NCBI GenBank assembly: GCA_002633025.1
Contig: NMRB01000656.1
Location: forward strand, 92,398 to 156,397
Origin: Notospermus geniculatus
Taxonomy: Eukaryota > Nemertea > Pilidiophora > Heteronemertea > Lineidae
DNA: 64,000 bases
Reading direction: 5' to 3'
Shown here: one piece after another, positions 15,001-27,000 of the stretch
How positions within the stretch are numbered: position 1 is the stretch's first letter
Layout: each line of letters begins with the position of its first letter
The notes under the pieces: model-generated
The model's database searches: none
What the model was told of the DNA's origin: nothing
What the model saw: the letters and a program-made list of their open reading frames with translations, nothing else
Made by a program: the position numbers and the translations under genes

Positions 15001-18000
15001 TTCCATTTTCATGAAGGTTTCCCCGATACTGCTTGGGTCGTTCGTGCAAGCCATGAGTTCAGAGAGAAAGACACTGAAATGGGAAGAGACTTTCAATACA
15101 CAGGGTCCAGCTATGGACAATGGTGTGTTCAGCGACTTTTGATAATACATGTATACGATTTTCTGAACATGAAATAGAAACGGGTTTCTAAGGCGAAAGA
15201 CATCGCTTCTGCAGACAAATGTAATCATTGTGAAATAACACGACTTACTCATTATGTAAGTGATAAAAATCACACACGGCGACTTACTCATTATGGAAGT
15301 AATAAAGATCACACACGACTTACCCATTATGGAAGTGATAAAGAGCATACACGACTTACTCATTATGGAAGTGATAAAAAGCATACACGACTTACTCATT
15401 ATGGAAGTGATAAAAAACATACACGACTTACTCATTATGGAAGTGATAAAAAAGCATACTCATTATGGAAGTGATAAAGAGCATACACGACTTACTCATT
15501 ATGGAAGTGATAAAGATCATACCTGACTTACTCGTTATGGAAGTAATAAAGATCACACATGACTTACTCGTTATGGAAGTGGTAAAGATCATTCAAGTTG
15601 GCCAGAAGTACTTCTTTGTTGTCTTTTATATCACCAGGGAGGTCTGCCTCCTTGTAAAGCTTGTCAAACAGGTCTATGGTTTGTTTCAAATCCTTTACAT
15701 AGTCTCTCTCTGACTCGAGAAGTTCTGTAAGAGCGTATCTGAAAGCAATACATAGACGGTATCAAAATACACTAAAGCATGGCGCACACGAGCGATTTTT
15801 CTAGGCGACTAGCCTTGCGACTGCAGGAGCGACTGAACATATTTTTAGTTTTTTTAGTTTTNNNNNNNNNNNNNNNNNNNNNNNNNNNNNNNNNNNNNNN
15901 NNNNNNNNNNNNNNNNNNNNNNNNNNNNNNNNNNNNNNNNNNNNNNNNNNNNNNNNNNNNNNNNNNNNNNNNNNNNNNNNNNNNNNNNNNNNNNNNNNNN
16001 NNNNNNNNNNNNNNNNNNNNNNNNNNNNNNNNNNNNNNNNNNNNNNNNNNNNNNNNNNNNNNNNNNNNNNNNNNNNNNNNNNNNNNNNNNNNNNNNNNNN
16101 NNNNNNNNNNNNNNNNNNNNNNNNNNNNNNNNNNNNNNNNNNNNNNNNNNNNNNNNNNNNNNNNNNNNNNNNNNNNNNNNNNNNNNNNNNNNNNNNNNNN
16201 NNNNNNNNNNNNNNNNNNNNNNNNNNNNNNNNNNNNNNNNNNNNNNNNNNNNNNNNNNNNNNNNNNNNNNNNNNNNNNNNNNNNNNNNNNNNNNNNNNNN
16301 NNNNNNNNNNNNNNNNNNNNNNNNNNNNNNNNNNNNNNNNNNNNNNNNNNNNNNNNNNNAATGAATACTTTTGGAATCAACAGAATTTCTAGAGGGGCAT
16401 GCCACCAACAAATTACTCACAAGACAAAGAAAGTCTTGACATAAACAAACACAGTGTAAATAAACAATGAATTTCGTGGCCTGCGAAAATATCCGTGATC
16501 TATTATCTTTAATAGTTCTTGGAGAATACAATATTTATTTTTCAGATTACGGATGATTCGTGCCAAATCACAAATGACAAGGGAAAATGAGCTCCTATGT
16601 CATGAGTTATTACCAGTAGGCTGAGCACCAATATTGCTAGGTCACCTTCTAGATGAGAGAGTTCGGTATATTGGGAATGTTTATCTACCTTCGTTTCGTC
16701 AACGCTTCCGTTTGTTTGTTGGTGATCTGAATGATATCCTCCCTGAATATCTCTCGTGTTGATCTCTTGTCAAGGGAACCAGTCCCAGCCTTCTTCTCAA
16801 GGTAACACGGGGGAACCCAACCCTGTTTGGAAGGGTTCGTCTTGGTGGGTTTCGTTTGGATAAACCAGCGGTCTGGGTTCCTTGAGTCCAGCACGTAGAC
16901 GAATTGACCTTCGGTGAGTTTTGGTGCGTCTTTCTCTGATTCTGGTGGTGAGTATTCGGCAATTGCTACGTAGACTGGGTATTGCTGAAACACGATGGAT
17001 ACAAGTTAAATCAAGTCCTGAATTCAATCTTAAGGGTGCTCTGGTTCGAATTGTAAACATTACGGTGTGCCACCTATTGTCAACTTCTGGTACTAACAAA
17101 TCAGATAAAATCGAATTAAATCTCGCCTTTCACAACTTTTTGTTTGTTTTTGAGCGTAAAATCATAAATATATTTCAGTTACAAGAATATTTATCAAGAT
17201 AGATATAAAAATAGATAACATTAATGTTTTGGTATACACGGTGCTGCCACCTGTCCGAGGAAAAATAACTGTTATAATCAACCATGTAAATAAACAAACC
17301 GTAATGTTTACCATTCGAACTAGAGCACCTTTAAGGCCTTGTCGATCAGCGGATGAGGGACTTAATTTCATTGTTTTCACGCAACAAAGAGAGAATGCCT
17401 TGATTCGTTGCTTACCTCGACTTTGCTCAATTTATCTTCGTCCTCCGACGAGTCGCCACCTTCTGAGGATGCCGTCCGCTTGCTCGGTGATCGGGACAGT
17501 TTTCCCCTTCTTCTGTCAGGGGTCAGGGTGATATCGATGACGTCTCCAGCTAAAAAAGACAAAATATTCTTTCGTATACATGTACATAGGTAATATTACA
17601 AGCAGGTTTATATGAGTGGTGATTCAGAAAAAAGTCACTTATAAGTCTGATAGCCGAGTGGTTATCACGTCCGCTCAGCAAGTAGCAGGTCCTGGGTTCG
17701 AATCCAGCCCGGGCCATGTGGGTTTCATTCCCGGCTCTTCACGCCCGTTGCATGGGACAGTAAACCATGGTGCCTTGTACCTTGTTTCTTTGCAAGGGCA
17801 AGTAAATGACCCCATCCAAGTGAGGAACATGAGTAGCTTGAGATGGCCTCCTCCGTACTTACCAGGGACAATAAAGCTATGGGGTCTGCCCTGAAGTTAA
17901 AATCAAATACAAATACAAATAAGTCCTTCCCTTTTTCCCCGAATCTTTAGGTCCTTGGCTGGGCTTACCTGCATCCTGAACCGTCAGCTCCTGCATTTTT

Positions 18001-21000
18001 GCCAGTGCAGGTCGAATTTCTTCTCCTGGGGAGAGATTTTTGTCTGAGTCCTCTTTCGGTATCAAGAGATTCGAAGGAACTTTACATATCTGAAATTGAC
18101 AACAGGATAAATGAGCAGAAAGACTGGTGATCAGTTTTAGGAGTCGTACTCGGTCCGGACCGAGCACTTTTTGGTAAAATTTTGCCAAATGTAAATAGGT
18201 AGAGCCAGCTTGTCCCAGAACTTAATGGCAGTGTAAACGGGCATGTCCCTCTTGAAATCCAAAGCGAGCTCAGTCCGGGTCGAGCTCGACACGCTTCAAC
18301 CGGGCTAGTGTAAAAAGGGCTTTGGGGGCCGTGGTAGGTTGACGTTGATGTCAGTTCGAAAACGGATGTAATTATATTAACAGAGAGAATGATATTCGTC
18401 GACATTTCTTCTTTAGAAAACCGGCATACACCTTGTTGCTGATAAATTGTATCTTCTCTTACCTTTCTTCTGTCCTCTTGTTTCCTAACCAACCAAAGTT
18501 CTGGGTTTTCCTGATCCAGAACCTCAATCACTTCTCCTTCGTTCAGCAAAATCTCCTTATCGATATCAGTGTATGCCGTCTTGAGGAGATACTCCCGAAA
18601 CAATTCCTAAAACGAATAATTTCAAATTAAAGCTGAACTGCATGAACGAAAAGCCCCCATGCGACGAGCAAGAGAAATGCAAACGCCCTGCAAACACCTC
18701 AAACGAAGGCTCAGGACATGATAGACACCACGAGGCCAGGAGGGCGTTTCTCTTGCTCGTCGCATGGGGGCTTTTCGTTCATGCAGTTGAGCTTTAATTA
18801 CATGTTAAAATAAAGTGGCATTTTGCCATTAAATTATGATTCACCCCAACTTCAACATGGGCAAAGTGCCAAGCTTGAAAATGTGCACAAGTCAGTGGTA
18901 AGTAATCCATGTCGCAGTTACTTAACGATGTTAAGGTCACTTAATTATCATATAGCAAACACTCCAAGGTTAGGTATTCAGTCATCTGGTAAATATTGTG
19001 TGTTGTGGTTTGTGGTCTAATCATTGTGTTCACTCTGTGGTGTCTGTTGCACAGGCCTGGCACTTTGCCCATGTTGAAGTTGATTGTGTCTGCCATGACT
19101 CAATCTCCGTCAACTTGGCCCAAAACCTAGAGACGATACAATGGTTTTGGCCAATGACATTCATGAATCGTAGTGTTTTAGGTGTTTAGTGCTGCTGTTC
19201 TGTAATGATTGTTCGTTCACTTAAGGAATATTACTTACTCATGAGAACATTAAGAAATAGATGTTCTTCATTGATGAAATGGCCTGCTTGTTTGTTTTTG
19301 TATCAACACTTAAACAATTTTTATTGGGGGTAATGTATGTGCAGACCCCACGAGACAAGCAACACGGGTCCCACAACGTGCCGGCTTCAAGGCATATTTA
19401 ATTATATTTAATTTCATCAGATTTTCATCTGATTTTCATCTGATTATCATCTGGTTTTCATCTGGTTTTCATCTGATTATCATCTGATTATCATCTGATT
19501 ATCATCTGATTATCGTCAGATTTTCGTCAGATTTTCGTCCGATTTTCTTCAGATTTTCGTCNTCCGATTATCGTCCGATTATCATCCGATTATCATCCGA
19601 TTTTCATCCGATTTTCATCCGATTTTCATCCGATTATCATCCGATTTTCATCCGATTATCATCTGATTATCATCCGATTATCATCCGATTTTCATCCGAT
19701 TATCATCCGATTTTCATCCGATTTTCATCCGATTTTCGTCTGATTATCATCTGATTTTCGTCTGATTATCATCTGGTTTCATCTGGTTTTATCTAATTCT
19801 ATTTAATCTTATTTAATTTTACCTTTAAGCCAGCACGATGAGAGGTTTTCTCTGCCTGTCCATTTTTGACTTTTGCGGTTGCCACAACGTGTCGGATTAA
19901 GGGTTAATTGTGTTCATGATGTTCAAAATAATTACCTCATCTGTAGGTTCATCTTGAATCTTGGCCATCTCCTCATAAATCAGAGGAGATAGCTTCTCTA
20001 TCACAGCTAAATCATAATCTGTCGAAGCACCACTTTCTCCTTCGGTGGCTCCTGCAATATGGAAGTAAATACATTTGCATTAGTTCATTGACCTTAGGTG
20101 GACTGGGCCCAGTTCCTGAAACAACGTTTACGTCCTTCCTAATTAGCACCACGCCAAAGTTAGCAGGGCGCTAAGTGGGTTCCAGAAAGCGTGATACATG
20201 TACATTACGTTGGCGCTGCCGCTAACGCTGTGTCTGGAGCAGCTATTTAGCAGCACGTTAGCTATCGCTCATGAGCGTGGCGTTAGCCCTAGTGCCGCGA
20301 TGTTTCAGGAACTGGGCCCTAAAGACATCAAACTGATGCGTGACACAATCAGAGTTAAAAACACAGTGCGTGTAAAGTATGATTCACCCTAACTTCAACA
20401 TGGGCAAAGTGCCAAACTTGGAACTGTGCACAAGTCAGTGGTAAATAATCCGTGTCGCAGTTACCTAATGATGTTAGGGTCACTTGAACAGCCTATAGCC
20501 TGGGTCACAAATGCCACTGGGCGCCGTACGATTTTCCCCACCCAGCGGCTTGCTGTGGATTTTTGAGACTGAAACTCAGATCGAAGCTGAATTATGCCGA
20601 AATCGCCTCAATGGATAAGCGGAAATTAAACTAGATCAAACTGGGCACCGTAGAAATTGGCCAAAATGTCTGTTTTTACTCGCCGTACGGTCGCCGTACG
20701 GGCCCCGGAGTGGATATGTGACCTAGGCTTAAAGCAAACACTCCAAGGTTATGCTCAGTCAACTGGTAAATATTGTAGTTTGTGGTTTATTCATTGAGTT
20801 CACTTTATGGTGTCTGTTGCACAGGCCTGGCACTTTGCCCATGTTGAAGTTAGGGTGAATCATACTTTACATCAAATAAAAAAATCTTAGGCTGCTGTTA
20901 CATAGAAATGAATTACTTTTCATTTTTCAGACAGGTTATCCATGTGTGCGTTTTGTATGTGCGTAGTCCGTTTAAGGAGGGGCCCATTTTCCATTCAAAA

Positions 21001-24000
21001 TCAAAATTCAAAACTGAACACCTAGTTGAACAGTTAATGGGGTATCCGATGTTCTTTTTTCACTGTTACGGATGATTCATGCCAAATGAGAAATGAGCTC
21101 CTATGTAACAGCAGCCGCTGAAACATACAGAAGTTGCTACACTTTTGGAACGACAAAATGCATGGACTATTAATCAAAAATGCTTAAAAATCGTCAGAAA
21201 AGAAATAAAAAATGGCACACATGGCAAAATTTACCTTCGACAGCCACGTAAACACTACAGAAAACCGCCCCTATGGCATTATTAGCGGTGCATGTATATT
21301 CCCCTGCATCCCGTAGGAAAGTCTTGGTAACCACGAGGTAATGTTTGTCACCATCGTGGTAGATGTCCGTCCGTCCGTCGTCCTTTAGGACCTTGCCTTC
21401 TCGAAACCACGTGACTGTGGGCGGAGGCGCGCCTAAAAGAAAGAAGTTTGTGTTAGTATGAATGCTACACTACATGTATATATGTACAAATCATATGCTC
21501 GTCAGATCAAATATGGCTTTTGAGAGCATTATTTTAGATTTTAGGTGCTTTTCTATGTGATAGTTTTCTGGCGCAAGTGGCTCTCGATTGGCCATCCAGC
21601 CGTAAAGTATACTTCACCCTAACTTCAACGTGGGCAAAGTGCCAGGCCTGTGCAACAGACGCCAGAAAGTGAATACAATGATTAAACCACAAACATCACA
21701 GTATTTACCAGTTGACTGAGCACAACCTTGGATTTGCTACAGGCTTATGGAAAGTAAACCAAGTTACCCTAACATCATTAGATAACTGCGACATGGATTA
21801 TTTACCACTGACGTTTCCAAGCTTGGCACTTTCTCCATGTTGAAGTTAGGGTGAATCATACTTTGTGCACATTTCCATGGTTGGCACTTTGCCCATGTTG
21901 AAGATAGGGTGAATCATACTTTACATGTAAAGTATGATTCACGCTGACTTCAACATGGGCAAAGTGTCAAGCTTGGAAATGTGCACAAGTCAGTGGTAAA
22001 TACATGTAATCCATGTCGCAGTTACCTAATGATGTTAGGGTCACTTGAACAGCCTACAGCAAACACTCCAAGGTTGTGCCCAGTCAACTGGTAAATATTG
22101 TGTGGTTTGTGGTTTAATCATTGTGTTCACTTGTGTTTTCTGTTGCACAGGCCTGGCACTTTGCCCATGTTGAAGTTAGGGTGAATCATACTTTACTTGT
22201 CGGCGAAGAAGTGTGAATCGGCCTTTACGCGTGCATTCGGCGTGTGATATTTTCTTCCACAGGCTGCACAGACCGACTTCTGTATTGGTCAAGGGCAAGC
22301 TCGGCTCCCTGATATCAAGGTAATGAATGACGATTTGATCTGACTCATCAAGTTGATGCAAGCATTCCAAAACTGTTTTTTTTCCATGATACATTCGCGA
22401 AAATGCATACTACAGCTACAACGCAGGCATTTAGTTCATTCCATTATGTGTTCTGACTACAAGTATATGCTTGTTGATAAATATCTTATCCAAATATTAC
22501 ATCAAGTAAGACCTCTACCCTTTTTTATCCTGGACCAGGCTCTGCCGTGTCGTCATAACACTAAAGTATGAATCACCCTAACTTCAACATGGGCGAAGTG
22601 CCAAGCTTGGAAATGTGCACAGGTCAGTGGTAAATAATCCATTTCGCAGTTATCTAATGATGTTAGGGTAACTTGGTTTATTTTCCATGAGCCTATAGCA
22701 AATCCAAGATTGTGCTCAGTCAACTCGTAAATACTGTGGTTTGTGGTTTAGTGATTGTGTTCACTTTGTGGTGTCTGTTGCACAGGCCTGGCACTTTGCC
22801 CATGTTGAAGTTAGGGTGAATCTTACTATAAGAAGGTTACACTTACCCGAAACGATACACCACAGTTTCAACTGCTCGAACTCAGTCACAGTCATTGAGG
22901 ATGGCTTCTCGACGAATTCTGGTGGTTTTTTCACCGTCTTATCCTTGATGTCCTTCCCCATGCCTTTCTGAACCACCTCAACTTGGACTGTGTAATATAT
23001 TTTACCATCTGGGTTGATGGCAGTGATGGTGTATTCTCCCGCATCGGTGATATCTGCTTCTCTAACCTGGATTACACAAAGGAAGCAAACATAAAGATTT
23101 AAAATATGATTCACCCTAACTTCCACATGGGCAAAGTGCCAAGCTTGGAAATGTGGCTTTTTATCGCCTTCATCTTCATCATCATCACCACCCTGAAAAT
23201 CACATGGCACCGGTTTTTTTCTTCTACCTACCTCTAAACTGAACATGTCATCTTTTATTTTGATCACGTGACGCTTGTCTGGACGAACTGGTTCGCCATC
23301 TTTGAACCACGAGACATCGGGAACTGGGAATGCTGCGAGTAAACAGGAAGAAAGATATTTAGTGTCAAGGGAGTGCTTATGGAAAATGTGGAAAAACAAC
23401 CATAGGGTCATTTTTTTTCCTTTTACCTAAAATGAGCACAGACGCATCATGCACATGCTCTTTGTCAAAAATTCATAAGCGAGCGATGAATTTTTGTTTT
23501 TATGTAATAGCTCTAAACTACTAAAGACAACAGAATTTTAGCTAAAAATGTTGAATACTTTCTCTAACATTTTGATGCAACGTGTTCCTGTTCTGTTATG
23601 GTGTTGTAATGTGATGTTTGTTAATACACTATAATCTACAAATTGTGTGAAATGCAATGTTCTATCCCACTAAGTTTCTTTCTTTCTGAACTGATTTCGA
23701 CGTAAAGAAACCGAGAGTTCAAAGGTTGTATGGTGAAACAAAAATATTACATGCCGCAAAAGTGCGTTGTGCGTTTGTTATGCGTTGTACATTGTCAAAT
23801 AATGCAGTTATGTGCAATGTGCGAGTCATCATAATATAGAGATAGTAAAATAGCAAAATATCGAAAAACATCGCTGATTTTACTCATTACAAAGATGATC
23901 TACATGTTTTTTTGTCCATAACTTTACTAATTGATGTAGTGTACATGTATACATAATATTTGTCATAAATGGTTACATGCACAATGTACTTGCAAATACC

Positions 24001-27000
24001 AGCGATGATTAGAAAATCTTGATTTCCAATACTAAATGCTTAGAAAATGTTGATTTTCTATACTAAATGCTTAGAAAATGTTGATTTTCAATACTAAATG
24101 CTTAGAAAATGTTGGTTTCAAATACCGAATGTGACACGGTCTAGGAAAACCCGTCGGAAGTCGCTGAATGATCAGCAACGGCTGTCAGACTGCCTGTGCA
24201 TTGATCTCCTACTAGTTGTTTACCTGTTACGTTGTACATTTCAGCTATTGAAATGTGCGGGTTCCTCTAATGCGACATCGACGGGTTTTCCTGGACCACC
24301 ATGACCACCTCACAAATGCGTAGAAAATCGTGATTTCAAAAATAAAATGCTTAGAAAATCTTGATTTCAAATACCCAATGCTTAGAAAATCCTTCTTCAA
24401 ATATCAGTTTTGGCAAAATGCAAGGACATAAACATGATGGTGTTTGAGAAATTGACATACTAGTAGCTTGCAGGGCACTGGTTTACTTTCCTAGGTTATC
24501 AGAAGTGCTCGCAAGATATAGCTTTTAATCATCAAGTTAGGAAGATATTGGAAAATATATATTATCTGCCAATCTACCAGAAAAGTAGGAAACGTATGCA
24601 CTGCGTTATACAGTTCTAAAGGATGGGGTAAAGTGAGGAATGAAACCAAAGGTAACGTGAATCTATAAAAAGGATGATAATGGGTGACGGTTAAACAAGA
24701 ACTTACAAAAAAATAATTAACAACATCGCATATACATCTGCAGTAGTTTAGAATGTGGAGCATCTCCACTATACTCATTCAAGAACAAGGAGCATCGTCA
24801 ACTGATACTTTAGTATTTCGGCTTGCTCTAAACTACTGTGTTGCTATAAAGTATGATTCACCCTAACTTCAACATGGGAAAAGTGCCAATCTTGGAAATA
24901 ATGTGCACAAGTCAGTGGTAAATAATCCATGTCGCAGTTACCTAATGATGTCAGGGTCAGTTGAACAGCCTACAGCAACACTCCAAGGTTGTGCTCAGTC
25001 AACAGGTAATAGTTTGTGGTTTGTGGTTTAATCATTGTGTTCACTTTATGGTGTCTGTTGCACAAGCCTGGCACTGTGCCATGTTGAAGTTAGGGTGAAT
25101 CATACTTTAGTAATAGTAGAAAATAGCTGTTACTTCGATTGACTATGCCCCCATTGGTAACCAGTGGAAATGCTGCTTTTTGGCATTGGAGGGCTGAGTT
25201 AGTCAAGGAAGCGTCAAGCTACATGCATGAGGCAGGTATTTCATACATGTAGATATACATGTAGTACGTGCTTGTAGCCAACATATCATGCATGAGTCAG
25301 AGGAACAAACATCCCATTAACGCTACAGCACACGGCTCCTTCGAGTAAAGGTGATATCTGAGCTATTTCTAACCGCTCTTAGAAATGCTTGCGTAAACAA
25401 GAGTAAAGTGTGTTGAGTATAACGTGCCTGGTCATAACTCAAGCCTTAGCTTTAGATAATGTATATAACAGAGGCATTTTTGCGGGCCACAAAAACCATT
25501 GTTTATTTACATTCAAGGGAGTAAGAAATAAAAGTGGAAAATAAGAAGTGGGAAATTTTGGCATTTTGCGCGAATTTTTCAATTTCTCATACTGGGGTAA
25601 TTTTTTTCCCGATTTGAGAAATTTCCTTAAAATGGTTTTTTTCGGGCGATATTTCTCAAAATGGGGACAAATTTATCCCAATTTGAGAAATTGAAAAATT
25701 CGCGCAAAATGCCAAAACTTCCCACTTCTTATTTCCACTTGAGTAATTTGTTTGTGGCACGCCCCTCTAAAAATTCTTTTCATACCGAAAGTGTTCAATT
25801 TGGTGGGTTGGCATGTCCCAAAAGTCCAAAATAACATAATGTAAACGTCCGTGTTTACAAACATTGAATGTAAACAATGAACTTAGCTAATGTAGCCAAC
25901 AACGATGGCTAAGGTGGTTGATGCATTCATACACCCAGTGGCAATATTATGCGATAAGGCCACTCACTGATATTTTTCGAAAAATCTCTAGAAATATCGT
26001 GAATACTTGAAGATCGAGTACAGCTCTTACTTTTCGACAGTCAAGTGATCGAGAATACTAGTAATTAGTAAGTTTAAATTAGGTTAATTTGCAACTAAGC
26101 CAGGTAAGGGAGTAAAACATAAAAGTGGAAAATAAGAAGTGGGAAGTTTCCACTTTTGTGCGAATTTTTCAACTTCTCAAATTGGGATAGAATTTTTTCC
26201 CATTTAGAGAAATTTTCTTAAAATGACATGACATTTTGTCTGATTTTTCGGGCTATATTTCTCAAAATGGGAAAAACATTTACCCCAATTTGAGAAATTG
26301 AAAAATTCGCGCAAAATGCCAACATTTCCCACTTCTTATTTTCCACTTATATTTCTTACTCCCTTACGTTTATTAGATGTCAGTTGAAGCTTTAAGCTGC
26401 TAAAACAAAGCTGAAATCCATCGACATCAGGTTTTGATTTAAAATGCTATTTTATGTTCGCCTTAAAGCCGAAGGAAAAAATGTTAATATAGTTATGTCT
26501 AATTCAATCTTGGCATCATCAGCAAAGTTAGTAAGCACTTGTCATCCCGTAAATTAACATTAGAAAATTCGTAGAGTCAGCAAAGACATTCCCATTCCAA
26601 GAGAAGATTTTTTAAAATCGCTAAAAACTGCAGAAAAAAGTGTATTCTTCGTACATGTACTTATTTTTTTATTAAAAGTCATCAGTTAAATGAATTTTCG
26701 TTCTCATGAAACGTTCTCCAGAGTTAGGTCAAAATGTATGAAAAAACTGCGAGTCACATTCGTAAATCCAGTGTTTCCGCCAGAGGGGGGGGGGGAGAGG
26801 GGGATGATCCCCTCCTCAAAAACTTCAAGGAGGGAATATCCCCCCCCCCCTCAAGTTTGCAGACTAACCTTTTTCAAATATCACTATTTTCACTTCAGTA
26901 GTGTTTTTCTTCAATTTGTTACATTTAAAATGCAGTTTTCATGCAGAAGGAAGATTAGTTTTGCATTTTGGAGTGTAAAAAATGACTCTGGAGACCATTT

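Noticed and set aside
14881-15435. Long minus-strand frame with repeated MSKSCM-like units
   Set aside because: It is the 36-bp minisatellite read in one frame and runs out of exon 13 through its acceptor. Repeat translation, not a protein.
15779-16531. Frames of over 200 codons across the gap
   Set aside because: Most of their length is N; only repeat sequence flanks them.
17640-17712. Candidate tRNA gene with good A and B boxes
   Set aside because: The 3' half does not close an acceptor stem and the sequence continues into a SINE body with an AAATAC tail.
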